Of a stretch of DNA of 64,000 nt, positions 16,441 to 25,870 are shown piece after piece. The position numbers were made by a program, and so were the translations under genes. Below the pieces are notes generated by a model. It did not search any database. It worked only from the letters and a program-made list of their open reading frames with translations, and was not told where the DNA came from. The stretch lies in contig NZ_CP030038.1 in the NCBI RefSeq assembly GCF_015291725.1, positions 6,065,001 to 6,129,000 on the forward strand. The letters are read 5' to 3'. Each line of letters starts with the position of its first letter. The stretch's first letter is position 1. This DNA is from Bradyrhizobium sp. CCBAU 51765 (GTDB lineage Bacteria; Pseudomonadota; Alphaproteobacteria; Rhizobiales; Xanthobacteraceae).

Positions 16441-16958
16441 TGGATCGCTTGCAGCGGCTGAAGGCTGCCGGACGCGCCGAGCACGACGATCGGCGTGTCC
16501 TCCTTGTATTCCGGCGCGGCCGCGACCTGCGCCTTGGTCAATTCCAGCGTGATGCTGTCCTTCTTGTTGGCGATCTTGCCGAAGCGCAGCGCGTTCCAGT
16601 CCACCACGATCTTGCGGCTGCCGACACCGAGGAAGCCGCCGAAATCGATCGCCGCGGCCCGCACATGGCCGGTGCGATCGACGATGACGTCGACGATACG
16701 GCCCATGTCCTCGCCGGCGGCGCTGCGAACGTCGCGGCCGAGCACGCCGTGGGCCTCGCTCGCACCGATGATGGTTACCGACGGTGGCGGCGCGGCGTCC
16801 TTGGGCGTCACCGGAACGGTCGAGACCGGCGGCGGTGCCATCGGCGGCACGTTCGCTTCATTCTGGCCTGCGGGCTGATCCTCCGCGGCGCGCGACGGTG
16901 CGACCGTCAGGGCAACCACGATCGCCACGCTCAGGATCAACGCTCCGATCGCACGCAT
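16437..16958 (-). CDS. Exported PRC-barrel domain protein
   Basis: A 173-residue protein with a signal peptide (MRAIGALILSVAIVVALTVAPSRA), a proline/alanine-rich linker and a PRC-barrel domain (about 75-150: VLGRDVRSAAGEDMGRIVDV ... IVVDWNALRF). PRC barrels are small beta barrels used as binding modules; exported versions are common in bradyrhizobia but poorly understood. The ATG at 16958 follows a GAGGAGGGTG ribosome site. It is 23 bases downstream of the debranching-enzyme gene and overlaps the MFS gene, so the three may form an operon. Confidence 0.8.
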   Translation of the reverse strand: MRAIGALILSVAIVVALTVAPSRAAEDQPAGQNEANVPPMAPPPVSTVPVTPKDAAPPPSVTIIGASEAHGVLGRDVRSAAGEDMGRIVDVIVDRTGHVRAAAIDFGGFLGVGSRKIVVDWNALRFGKIANKKDSITLELTKAQVAAAPEYKEDTPIVVLGASGSLQPLQAIQ

Positions 16959-16981
16959 GTCACCCTCCTCACGATGCAACG

Positions 16982-19186
16982 CTAGCGCGCCAGCACGATC
17001 GAGACCTGGATCTGGCCGCGTGTGCGCAGAACCTCCAGCGCCACGTCGTCGCCGTGGCGGCTGACGCGAAGATCGACGCTGGATTCGCCGAGGCGCAGAT
17101 CGCGCAGGATCACCTCGTTGAGGAACGCCGGCAGATGCGGATTGCGCAGGCGAATCTCGCCGCGTGCCACGTCGAACTCGAGGCCGAGCGCCGCCTCCAG
17201 CAGCGTGAACGGCGTCGCGCTGGCCCAAGCCTGCGGCGCGCAGGCGACCGGGTAGAGCGTCGGGCCGCGCCGCTTCTCGCGCCGGAAGCCGCAGAACAAT
17301 TCGGGCAACCGGCGCAGATCCATATAGGTCGCGGCATCGAACAGCCCCTTGAAAACATGCGCCACCGAATGCTTGAGGCCGTAGCGCGCGAGCCCGAGCG
17401 CAATCAGCGCATTGTCGTGCGGCCAGATCGACCCGTCATGATAGGACATCGGATTGTAGCGCACCTCGCCCTGCGCGACGGTGCGGATGCCCCAGCCCGA
17501 GAAGAAATGCGGCCCCATCAGATCGGCGGCGACGAGGCGGGCGCGATCCTCACGGATCATGCCGCTGAACAGGACCTGCCCGGCGTTCGAGGTCCGCACC
17601 TTGCAGGGCCGCTTCTCGCCGTCGAGCGCGAGCGCATAGGTGCCGAGGTCCTCGCACCAGAACGACGTCTCGAAGCGCTCGGCGAGTGCCCTGGCTTCGG
17701 CCTCGAGCTTGCGCGCGCGGTCCGGCTTGCCGAGCCGCAGCGCGCAACGCGCCGCGAGCTGCTTGGCGGCAAAGACGTAGCCCTGGACTTCCGCGAGCGC
17801 GATATTGCCCTCTGCAAGCTGTCCGTCGGCATGGAAGATCGCGTCGTAGGAATCCTTCCAGCCCTGGTTCGCCAGCCCCTTCTCGGTCGCGCGCTGATAT
17901 TCGACGAACCCGTCCTGGTCAGGATCACCAGGGCCGTCGATCCAGGCCAGCCCCGCCTCGATCGCCGGCCACAGCTCGATCAGCGTGGCCTCGTCGCCGG
18001 TGCGCTCGAAATAGCTTCCTGCGAGCAGCACGAACAGCGCGGTCGAATCGACGCTGCCGTAATAATGCGCGAACGGCACCTCCCCGAGCGCCGCCATCTC
18101 GCCGCCGCGCATCTCGTGCAGGATCTTTCCGGGCGCAGCGTCCGCGAGCGGATCGATCGCCGTGGCCTGGAAATGCGCGAGCCGACGCAGGACGCCCTTG
18201 GCGACGCGCGGATCGACCCAGAGCATCTGGAGCGCGGTGATGAGGCCGTCGCGACCGAACGTCGTCGAGTACCAGGGAATGCCGGCATAGGGGTAGCGCC
18301 CCTGCGGCGTCTCGGTCATCAGCATGTTGAGGTCGGCCATGGCCTGACACAGCACCTCGTTGAAGATGTTGTTGGAGGTCTCGATGCTGGCCGCGCCCAT
18401 GGTCAACTGCCGCATCTCGCGGCGGTGCGCCAGCAGCCCCGGGAAAAACCGCACCGGCTTTTCCGTCACCGGCCGGTTGCAGGACACGGCCACGAACAGC
18501 GATTTGGCCTGGTGCGGCTCCAGGTCGAGCTCCCAGGTCGCGGCATTGACCGAGAGCCGCGTCGGACGCGGGTCGAAATGCAGTCCGGTCGCCCGTTCGG
18601 CCTCGTCGAGGCCGCGATACTCGAACATGACGTCGGTCGGCCCGAGCAGCCGGCTGGTTCCGATCCCGCGGCGCGGCCGCCGCTCGCCGCGGACCTCGAA
18701 CAGATCGGCGAAGTCGTTGCCGAACAGCAGCGTCAGGTCGACGCTGGTGCGCCGGTCGCCATGGTTCTGCACGCCGATGCGCTGATAGGCCGTGCCGCGC
18801 CACAGGAAGATCGTGCGCACGATGTGCAGCAGGTCCTTCTGCAGCACGAGGCTGCCCTGCCGGTAGATGTCCGGATTGGTGAGATCGACGGTCAATGCCG
18901 AATTGTCGTCGCGCAGATTCGAGCCGAGCAGCAGCGGCTGGAGATCGTCGAGCACGAGCTCGAGCCGCGCGAGGTAGCGCGTATCGTGATGGAACAGGCC
19001 GTCCGGCCCGCCGGCGGATGCGCCGATGTCGCCATGGCTGTCGAGCACGATGAAAGTGTCGTCGTGCTTGAGCGAACGCCGTGGCCGCGCCGACGGCCCC
19101 GTCATCGGGATATAGAACGGTTGTTCCGCGACCTGTTCCGAGGTCCGCGTCACGGAGACGAGTTGGGTGACGGCTTCGGCCGACAT
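16982..19186 (-). CDS. Amylo-alpha-1,6-glucosidase / glycogen-debranching family protein
   Basis: A 734-residue protein with the N-terminal 'glycogen debranching enzyme, bacterial and archaeal type' domain (about 35-230: GGPDGLFHHDTRYLARLEL), then an (alpha/alpha)6-barrel glucosidase domain. Recognisable segments are GIPWYSTTFGRDGLITALQMLW, LAWIDGPGDPDQDGF, KDSYDAIFHADG and MSYHDGSIWPHDNALIALG. These occur in GH63/GH133-like enzymes acting on alpha-1,6-glucosidic branches. The start at 19186 has GGGGAG upstream; an ATG 33 bases earlier is less likely. No signal peptide, so cytoplasmic. Probably acts on glycogen or storage glucan, but the natural substrate is not shown. Confidence 0.85.
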   Translation of the reverse strand: MSAEAVTQLVSVTRTSEQVAEQPFYIPMTGPSARPRRSLKHDDTFIVLDSHGDIGASAGGPDGLFHHDTRYLARLELVLDDLQPLLLGSNLRDDNSALTVDLTNPDIYRQGSLVLQKDLLHIVRTIFLWRGTAYQRIGVQNHGDRRTSVDLTLLFGNDFADLFEVRGERRPRRGIGTSRLLGPTDVMFEYRGLDEAERATGLHFDPRPTRLSVNAATWELDLEPHQAKSLFVAVSCNRPVTEKPVRFFPGLLAHRREMRQLTMGAASIETSNNIFNEVLCQAMADLNMLMTETPQGRYPYAGIPWYSTTFGRDGLITALQMLWVDPRVAKGVLRRLAHFQATAIDPLADAAPGKILHEMRGGEMAALGEVPFAHYYGSVDSTALFVLLAGSYFERTGDEATLIELWPAIEAGLAWIDGPGDPDQDGFVEYQRATEKGLANQGWKDSYDAIFHADGQLAEGNIALAEVQGYVFAAKQLAARCALRLGKPDRARKLEAEARALAERFETSFWCEDLGTYALALDGEKRPCKVRTSNAGQVLFSGMIREDRARLVAADLMGPHFFSGWGIRTVAQGEVRYNPMSYHDGSIWPHDNALIALGLARYGLKHSVAHVFKGLFDAATYMDLRRLPELFCGFRREKRRGPTLYPVACAPQAWASATPFTLLEAALGLEFDVARGEIRLRNPHLPAFLNEVILRDLRLGESSVDLRVSRHGDDVALEVLRTRGQIQVSIVLAR

Positions 19187-19245
19187 GAGCTGCTCCCCTG
19201 CGCCTGTTTCAAAACGCAACCGACTCGAGAAACGCGACTGTTGGT

Positions 19246-21009
19246 TTACGCGGCGGCTTGCGCGAGCCGGCTCATTTCCTGCGTGACCAGCTCACGATAC
19301 GGCCCGTGGCCCTGCATCAGACGTTCGGGCGAGCCGTCCTCGATGATCTTACCATTTCTCAGCACCACCACGCGGTCGAAATTGCGCAGCGTGGCCAGCC
19401 GATGCGCGATCGCGATCACGGTGCGGCCGCGCATCAGGCGCGACAGCGCCTCGCGGATCGCCTCCTCGGACTCGCTGTCGAGCGCAGCAGTCGCCTCGTC
19501 CAGAAGCAGGATCGGCGCATCCTTCAGGAAGGCGCGCGCGATCGCGATGCGCTGGCGCTGGCCGCCGGACATCTTGACACCCCGGTCGCCGACCATGGTG
19601 TCGAGGCCGTCAGGCAGGCTCTCGACGAAGTCGCAGCGCGCAGCGATCGCCGCGCGCAGCACCTCGTCGTCGGTCGCATTGGGCCGGCCGTAGCGGATGT
19701 TCTCGCGAATGGAGCGATGAAACAAGGAAATGTCCTGGGGCACGACGGAAATCGCCTCGCGCAGGCTCAGCTGCGTCACCTTGGAGATGTCCTGGCCGTC
19801 GATGGTGACGCTGCCCTCGTCGACGTCGTAGAAGCGCTGGAGCAGCGTGAACAGGGTCGACTTGCCGCCGCCGGACTGCCCGACGAGGCCGACGCGCTGG
19901 CCCGGCTGGAGGCGCAGGCTGAACCGCTCGAAGATCTTCTCGCTGCCGGGATAGCCGAAGGTCACGTTGTTGAACGCGATTGCAGCGCCGCTCTTCACCA
20001 GCGGCTCGGCCTCGGGGTGGTCGCGCAATTCGTGCGGCACCAGCAGCGTGGCGATCGCCTCGGTCAGGCGTGCGACGTGCTGGGTGACATCGACCAGCGC
20101 CACCGCGAGATCGCGCGTGGCGCTCAGGATGGAGATGCCGAGCGTACAGACCAGCACGACATCGCCGGTCGTCGCCTGGCCCTTCTGCCACAGCGTGATT
20201 GCCCAGGCCATCAGCGCGATCGTCAAAAGCACGGTGATGACGGCATGCAACAGCCGCAGCTTTTCCAGATAACGCAGGCTGCGGCTGCGCGCGGTGAGCT
20301 CCCGGTTCACCGTCGCGTCGAACCGCTCATGCTCGTGGCCGATGCCGCAGAAGGCACGGACCAGCGGCATGTTGCTGATGACGTCGATCATCTCGCCGTC
20401 GACCACCGCGGCCTTGTCGGCGAAATCGTCATGCAGCGGCTTGCCGGCGGCTGCCAGATGGAACATCGCAACCACCATGCCGCCGGCGATCACGACCAGG
20501 CCGAGGGCCATGTAAGGACTGACGGTTCCAATCAGGGCAATTGCCGCAATTGTGGCGATGCAAGGCGGCAACACGTTCCAGACGAACATGTTCTCGACGG
20601 TGAACACCGCATTCGACGTCGCCGTGATACGGCTCGTCAGCATGCCGGGCATCCGATCCGAGAAGTAGCTCGGCGCATGCCCGGTCAGATGACGAAATAT
20701 GTCACGGCGCAAGTCACCCGTGACACGCACGAAGGTGAAGCTCGCCGTCCAGCTCGCGATCCGCCACAGGAAGTTGTCGGCTGCGATCAGCGACATGAGC
20801 AGAATGAATGCCAGCCATACGCTGCCGCCGTGCCCCGGTCCGGCGGACAGGCTGTCGACGAGGGATTTGACGCCGTACTGGGTGCCCACGGAGCAGGCAA
20901 CGGCCGCCACGACGGCGGCCAGGATCACCAGATGCGAGGCGAGACGACGCCGGAGATAGCGCAAGACAAAGGCAAATGGCCTGCGCGCGTATCCAGAAAG
21001 CTGATCCAT
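19246..21009 (-). CDS. ABC exporter, fused membrane and ATPase domains
   Basis: A 587-residue half-transporter with six predicted helices (about 20-310), then an ATP-binding domain with Walker A GQSGGGKST, the ABC signature MSGGQRQRIAIARAF, Walker B PILLLDEATAALD and the switch histidine in AIAHRLATL. It probably works as a homodimer exporting a lipid, glycan or drug-like molecule. It lies 59 bases upstream of the debranching gene on the same strand and is divergent from a glycosyltransferase, so an oligosaccharide or glycolipid export role is possible but unproven. Confidence 0.9.
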   Translation of the reverse strand: MDQLSGYARRPFAFVLRYLRRRLASHLVILAAVVAAVACSVGTQYGVKSLVDSLSAGPGHGGSVWLAFILLMSLIAADNFLWRIASWTASFTFVRVTGDLRRDIFRHLTGHAPSYFSDRMPGMLTSRITATSNAVFTVENMFVWNVLPPCIATIAAIALIGTVSPYMALGLVVIAGGMVVAMFHLAAAGKPLHDDFADKAAVVDGEMIDVISNMPLVRAFCGIGHEHERFDATVNRELTARSRSLRYLEKLRLLHAVITVLLTIALMAWAITLWQKGQATTGDVVLVCTLGISILSATRDLAVALVDVTQHVARLTEAIATLLVPHELRDHPEAEPLVKSGAAIAFNNVTFGYPGSEKIFERFSLRLQPGQRVGLVGQSGGGKSTLFTLLQRFYDVDEGSVTIDGQDISKVTQLSLREAISVVPQDISLFHRSIRENIRYGRPNATDDEVLRAAIAARCDFVESLPDGLDTMVGDRGVKMSGGQRQRIAIARAFLKDAPILLLDEATAALDSESEEAIREALSRLMRGRTVIAIAHRLATLRNFDRVVVLRNGKIIEDGSPERLMQGHGPYRELVTQEMSRLAQAAA

Positions 21010-21284
21010 ATGACTATCGCCCCGTTATGCTGATTTTCGTTTCGTTACTGGCCGAGTGAACATCGACCACTTCGCCTCGGTTCCCGGGCAACGCCATCAC
21101 GACATGCGGATGCGGGCGATGTGCGAAGATCTAGTGGCAGCATCGCGACAGTCCCCCGACGTGTCGAATATGTAACGTTCGGAGGAAGGAACTTCGCAAG
21201 TGCGGGAACGTTCCCTTGGCTGGCATAGCCGGTGCCGACGTACGGGGGGCTTTCAACGTTCATGATCGCAGAGGAGATGGTGAG

Positions 21285-22355
21285 ATGCGCATCGCGCAGG
21301 TAGCTCCGTTGACGGAGGCTGTTCCACCCAAGCTGTATGGCGGCACCGAGCGGGTGGTGCATTGGTTGACGGAGGAGCTGGTAGCCCTTGGACACGACGT
21401 CACATTGTTCGCCAGCGGCGACTCGCAGACGTCGGCAAAGCTGGATGCGTTGTGGCCGAAGGCGCTCCGTCTCGACGGTTCCGTGCGTGATCCCAATGCG
21501 CTGCACATGGTGTTGCTGGAGCGGGTGCGGCAGAAATGTGACGACGAGGAGTTTGACTTCCTCCACTTCCATCTCGACTATTATCCTTGGTCGCTGTTCC
21601 ACCGGCAGCCGACGCCATTCGTGACGACGCTGCACGGCCGGCTCGACCTGCCGGAGCACCAGCCGGTCTTCAACACCTTCTCCAGGATGCCCGTGATCTC
21701 GATCTCCAACGCGCAGCGGCGGCCGGTGCCGCAGGCGAACTGGGTGACGACTATCCACCACGGCCTGCCGGAGACCCTGCTGACGCCGAAGCCGGCGAAA
21801 CAGGAATATCTCGCCGTGCTCGGCCGCATCGCGCCGGAAAAAGGCGTCGACCGCGCCATCAAGATCGCGACCCATTGCGGCATTCCGCTGAAGATCGCGG
21901 CCAAGGTCGATCGCGCCGACCAGGATTATTACGACGAGCTGATCCGGCCGATGATCGAGAACAATCCGCTGGTCGAGTTCATCGGCGAGATCAGCGATCA
22001 CGAGAAGTCTGACTTCCTGAGCGGCGCGCTCGGCCTCCTGCTGCCGATCGACTGGCCGGAGCCGTTCGGCCTCGTCATGATCGAATCCATGGCCTGTGGG
22101 ACGCCGGTGGTCGCCTTCAACCGCGGCTCGGTTCCGGAGATCATCGACGATGGGCTGACCGGCTTCATCGTCGAGGACGTGATCAGCGCTGCCGGCGTGG
22201 TGAAACGCTTGCCGCAACTCGACCGCGCCGCGATCCGCAAGCAGTTCGAGACGCGCTTCAGCGCACGGCGCATGGCGCTGGATTATCTTGCGGCCTATCG
22301 CAGCCTGACCGAGGCACAGGCGCCGCGGATCAAGCTGGTCAGCAGCGCGGAGTAA
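21285..22355 (+). CDS. GT4-type glycosyltransferase
   Basis: A 356-residue GT-B fold enzyme. The N-terminal half has the glycine-rich acceptor-side loop (VPPKLYGGTERVVHWL), and the C-terminal half the nucleotide-sugar site, including GRIAPEKGVDRAI and the EX7E-type motif EPFGLVMIESMACGTPVVAF. The family transfers sugars from nucleotide-sugar or sugar-phosphate donors with retention. The start at 21285 has gaggag upstream; a longer frame to 21216 is arginine/aspartate-rich and is rejected. It is divergent from the ABC exporter across a 275-base region. Substrate unknown. Confidence 0.88.
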   Translation: MRIAQVAPLTEAVPPKLYGGTERVVHWLTEELVALGHDVTLFASGDSQTSAKLDALWPKALRLDGSVRDPNALHMVLLERVRQKCDDEEFDFLHFHLDYYPWSLFHRQPTPFVTTLHGRLDLPEHQPVFNTFSRMPVISISNAQRRPVPQANWVTTIHHGLPETLLTPKPAKQEYLAVLGRIAPEKGVDRAIKIATHCGIPLKIAAKVDRADQDYYDELIRPMIENNPLVEFIGEISDHEKSDFLSGALGLLLPIDWPEPFGLVMIESMACGTPVVAFNRGSVPEIIDDGLTGFIVEDVISAAGVVKRLPQLDRAAIRKQFETRFSARRMALDYLAAYRSLTEAQAPRIKLVSSAE

Positions 22356-22389
22356 TTCACGGCCGCGCACCGCGGCTGCCAATCGAAGC

Positions 22390-22503
22390 GCCCTCTCCCC
22401 TTGTGGGAGAGGGCTCAAGAATGAGGCCGCATACTTGCTGGGGTGAGGGGTTGCCTCCGCATTGAAACTTTCTCAGTGGAGAAAGACCCCTCATCCGGCG
22501 CCA
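22390..22503. repeat. Dispersed intergenic repeat with strong hairpin
   Basis: It begins with a perfect 10-bp stem gccctctccc/gggagagggc (loop cttgt), continues with ggggtgaggggttg, and ends cccctcatccggcgcc. It is related to the larger repeats at 49937 and 63018. It lies between the convergent glycosyltransferase and alkylsulfatase genes, where the hairpin could also end transcription. Confidence 0.7.
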
Positions 22504-22516
22504 ACAGCATCCTCGC

Positions 22517-24445
22517 CTACCTCACCGCCGCCCGCTTCGGCTCGACGATCTCGAACATCCTTGGAAACTCGTCCATCAGTCCCATCAGCTCGGCGAGCTT
22601 CATCGGATTGCCCGCGAGCTCGACCTTGCCGGCGGCGACCGCTTCCGGAAAGCTCGTCAGCTTCGCGATGACCTCGTCGAGCGTTGCGCGCGCGAGCGTG
22701 AAGCTGGCATCCGCATTTTCCGCCTGCACGCCCTCGGCGTAAGTGAGCGCGCAGTTCTCCAGATTGAGCACGAAGGTCTCGCCGGTATCGGAAAAGCGCC
22801 AGTTCAGGACGATATGCTTGCCTTCCGCCTTGGGACCGTTGAGACGGATACCGAGCACGTCCCAGAGCTGGGAGGTGCGGAGCGCGGCCAGCGTCTCCCG
22901 CGGCATCGGCGGACGCGCCGGCACCTTCGGCATGCCCTGGCGCAATTCCTGCGCGCCGAACAGATAGGCGTTGCGCCAGGTCGCGCTCTCGGCGGCATAA
23001 CCGAGCTGCTCCAGCGTATCGGCCAGGAGTGCGCGCGCCGCCGCATGATCCGGCTCGGCAAAGACGAGATGGCCGAGCGCCTGCGCGACGAAACGGAACT
23101 CTCCCTTGTCGAAATCGGCCGCCGCCCGCGCCAGGATCGCGTCCGCGCCGCCCATGTACTCGACATACTTCCTGCCCGACTCGACCGGCGGCAGCGGATC
23201 GAGATTGACCGGATTGGCATCGTACCAGCCGAGATATTTCTGGTAGATCGCCTTCACATTGTGCCGGATGTGGCCGTAATAGCCGCGGCCGTGCCAGGCG
23301 CCTTCCAGGCTCTTCGGCAGCTGGATCGTTTCGGCGATTTCGGCCGCGGTCAGGCCGTGGTTCATCAGGCGGATGGTCTGGTCATGCGCGAACTTGTAGA
23401 GGTCGCGCTGCTGCCGGATCATCGTGCCGATCCGCTCGCGTCCCCACACCGGCCAATGGTGCTGGCCGCACATCGCCTCGGCCTTGCCGTCCCAGAGCTG
23501 CAAGGCTTCGCCGAGATATTTCGACCAGGCCAGCGCGTCCCGCACGTCGGCGCCGCGGAACGGCAGCAGATTGTGGAAATTGTGCGTGCAGTTCTCGGCG
23601 AGGTTCAACAGCCTGTAGCGCGGAACGAAGAAGTGCATCTCCGCCGGTGCTTCACTGTTCGGCGCCATCTGGAATTCGAATGCAACGCCGTCGATCACGC
23701 GCGTCTCGCCGGTCGCCATGATCAGGTCCGTGGGGCGCAGCAGCGCGACCGATCCTGCCGCCATCGACTTGCCGAGGCCGCAATCGACCTGCCCGCGCGC
23801 GCCCTTGGCCAGAAGGGGTCCGAACTGGTACTGCGCCCGGCGCAGCATCGCCGGTCCTGCGATGATGTTCTCGGAGACGGCGTGCTCCATGAACAGGTTC
23901 GGCGCGATGATCGGCACGCTGCCGGTGGCGAGCGCATCGTCCGCCAGCACGCCGCGCGCGCCGCCCCAATGGTCGGTGTGGGTATGGGTGAAGATGATCG
24001 CCGCGACCGGTCGCGTGCCGCAGTGCTCGAAATAGAGATCGAGCGCGGCGCGGGCGCCTTCGATCGAGGTCAGCGTGTCGACGACGATGACGCCGCTGTC
24101 GCCCTCGATCAGCGTCATGTTGGCGATGTCGAGCCCGCGCACCTGGTAGACGCCGGGCACGACCTCGAACAGGCCATGCTGCATGTTGAGGCGCGACTGC
24201 CGCCACAGGCTCGGATTGACCGTGTGCGGCGCCTGCTCGGCGGACAGGAAGCCATAGGGTTCGAGGCTCCAGACCGTCCGCCCTTGGGGATTCGTGATCG
24301 TCGCGTTCTCGATCGTGCCGAGGAAGCCGCGCGCGGCGTCGTCGAAGTCGCGTGTGTCGGAGAACGGCAATGCGTTGAGCATGGCCTCGTGCTGAGCGAT
24401 GACGGACGGCGATGCGTCCTTCGGCTCGCTGCTGGATTCCGTCAT
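22517..24445 (-). CDS. Alkylsulfatase, metallo-beta-lactamase type (SdsA1/BDS1-like)
   Basis: A 642-residue protein. The metallo-beta-lactamase domain (about 95-330) has the zinc motif THTHTDHWGG, followed by a helical dimerisation domain and a C-terminal SCP2-like lipid-binding domain (about 520-635: WDVLGIRLNGPKAEGK ... PEAVAAGKVELAGNPMKLAELMGL). This three-part layout is that of SDS-hydrolysing secondary or primary alkylsulfatases, which release sulfate from alkyl sulfates. The ATG at 24445 follows GGAGGAG; the longer frame to 24502 is rejected. There is no clear signal peptide. It gives the cell a sulfate and carbon source; the true substrate is inferred. Confidence 0.9.
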   Translation of the reverse strand: MTESSSEPKDASPSVIAQHEAMLNALPFSDTRDFDDAARGFLGTIENATITNPQGRTVWSLEPYGFLSAEQAPHTVNPSLWRQSRLNMQHGLFEVVPGVYQVRGLDIANMTLIEGDSGVIVVDTLTSIEGARAALDLYFEHCGTRPVAAIIFTHTHTDHWGGARGVLADDALATGSVPIIAPNLFMEHAVSENIIAGPAMLRRAQYQFGPLLAKGARGQVDCGLGKSMAAGSVALLRPTDLIMATGETRVIDGVAFEFQMAPNSEAPAEMHFFVPRYRLLNLAENCTHNFHNLLPFRGADVRDALAWSKYLGEALQLWDGKAEAMCGQHHWPVWGRERIGTMIRQQRDLYKFAHDQTIRLMNHGLTAAEIAETIQLPKSLEGAWHGRGYYGHIRHNVKAIYQKYLGWYDANPVNLDPLPPVESGRKYVEYMGGADAILARAAADFDKGEFRFVAQALGHLVFAEPDHAAARALLADTLEQLGYAAESATWRNAYLFGAQELRQGMPKVPARPPMPRETLAALRTSQLWDVLGIRLNGPKAEGKHIVLNWRFSDTGETFVLNLENCALTYAEGVQAENADASFTLARATLDEVIAKLTSFPEAVAAGKVELAGNPMKLAELMGLMDEFPRMFEIVEPKRAAVR

Positions 24446-24549
24446 GTTGCTCCTCCCCGCCTGATGCACGGCATCTAACCGCATCTTGCGGTCGATTGCC
24501 ATTGGAGGAGACGAAGGAAATGGAGCGAGATGAGGAGAGGGTGCACCGT

Positions 24550-25719
24550 TTAAGCAGCGACGCCTTCAACGGCTTGGCGCGATGCCGTGGCGTTGTCCGC
24601 CATCCGCAGCTCGCTGGCCAGCACGTAGCCGCCACGATTCTGCTTGGCCCGATAAAGCGCCTTGTCCGACCACGACAACAGCGCCTCTGCGGTTCGGCCG
24701 TTGTCCGGGGCGACGGCAACGCCTACGCTCGCACCGAGATCGATCACCTGACCGTCAACCTCGTATGGCGTGCCGATCGATTGCACGATCCGCCGTGCCA
24801 TCGCCTCCGCGTCGGACGCGGCGCGCTGCACCAGGACGAACTCGTCGCCGCCCATGCGGATCACGAGGTCGTCAGGCCCGGCCAGCGCCTTGAGCCGTCC
24901 GGCGACCTGCTTCAGCAGCGCATCGCCGGCGGGGTGGCCGAACCGGTCGTTCGCTTCCTTGAAGCGGTCGAGATCCAGCGTATGGACGGCAATCATCCCG
25001 GCCGACAGCATCACCGGCAGATCCCTTGCCAGCACCGAACGATTTGACACGCCGGTTATCGGGTCGGAGCGCGCAAGCTGCTCGAACTGGCGCTTGAGCG
25101 TGATCTGGCTGATCGAGGCGTTGAAGTTGAGCCGAACCATCTCGAAGCTCGCGACCACATACATCAGAATGAGGAGACCGAGCCCGACATGGCGGAGATC
25201 GGGCTGCATGAAGCTCACGATCGCGGCAGGCGCGGCGATCGCGGCGAGATCGAGCAGCGCCGCAGCGGGACGCAGCGCCAGCCGCGCCACCACGCCGGCG
25301 CCGAAGCCGAAACCGATGCCGACCGCCATCACGCAGCAGAGCGCATCGCCCAGCACGATGCTGCGCGCGGCGAACACGCCGAGCACGAGGGCCGTTACAA
25401 CGGTGCCGGCAATGTAACGCCGTTCCCAGCGCACGGCCTCGGCCCGGCCGAGCCGTGGCGGAGCCGCGAGGCGGCGGCGGAATGCAAATATCTCGACGAG
25501 ACGGACAATCGCCACCACCACCCCGGCGACCGTCAGGCCGGCCGTCATCATGTCACCGGTCTCGTAGGTGGTGATGGCGCCGACCATCGCCTGGCCGGCG
25601 GCCGCGAGAATGGTTGGCATCATCGTGCCGTGAAGGCCCGTGATGACCTCCAAATGGACGGCGTCCGAAATCGACGCCGGTCCGGATTCCATTCTGTTGA
25701 AGTACATGCCAGCTCCCAT
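24550..25719 (-). CDS. Membrane-anchored GGDEF diguanylate cyclase
   Basis: A 389-residue protein with several hydrophobic segments in the first 210 residues (for example TAGLTVAGVVVAIVRLVEIF and GLGLLILMYVVASF), then a GGDEF domain (about 225-380). The domain has the start motif DPITGVSNRS, the intact catalytic signature GGDEF, and a downstream segment SVGVAVAPDNG. It should make cyclic di-GMP at the membrane, probably in response to a signal sensed by the helical region. There is no EAL domain. The start (MGAGMYFNR) is the first ATG in the frame. Confidence 0.88.
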   Translation of the reverse strand: MGAGMYFNRMESGPASISDAVHLEVITGLHGTMMPTILAAAGQAMVGAITTYETGDMMTAGLTVAGVVVAIVRLVEIFAFRRRLAAPPRLGRAEAVRWERRYIAGTVVTALVLGVFAARSIVLGDALCCVMAVGIGFGFGAGVVARLALRPAAALLDLAAIAAPAAIVSFMQPDLRHVGLGLLILMYVVASFEMVRLNFNASISQITLKRQFEQLARSDPITGVSNRSVLARDLPVMLSAGMIAVHTLDLDRFKEANDRFGHPAGDALLKQVAGRLKALAGPDDLVIRMGGDEFVLVQRAASDAEAMARRIVQSIGTPYEVDGQVIDLGASVGVAVAPDNGRTAEALLSWSDKALYRAKQNRGGYVLASELRMADNATASRQAVEGVAA

Positions 25720-25825
25720 CCGCTGGCATTTATCTACCGAAGACCCGTAAAGATGCGTTCGCTACTCAAGGATCGCATTTGAGCGTGCGGATTTACCGCG
25801 CATTAGCCATATCTCGCCCCAGGAC

Positions 25826-25856
25826 GGACGGAGACGCATACTCATCGTCTCCGTCC
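25826..25856 (-). terminator. Hairpin after the TRAP operon
   Basis: Perfect 11-bp stem ggacggagacg/cgtctccgtcc with a 9-base loop, 15 bases past the TRAP permease stop on the minus strand. No T-run follows, so it may be a Rho-assisted terminator or mRNA end-stabiliser. Confidence 0.6.
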
Positions 25857-25870
25857 CCGCCACGCGGCGG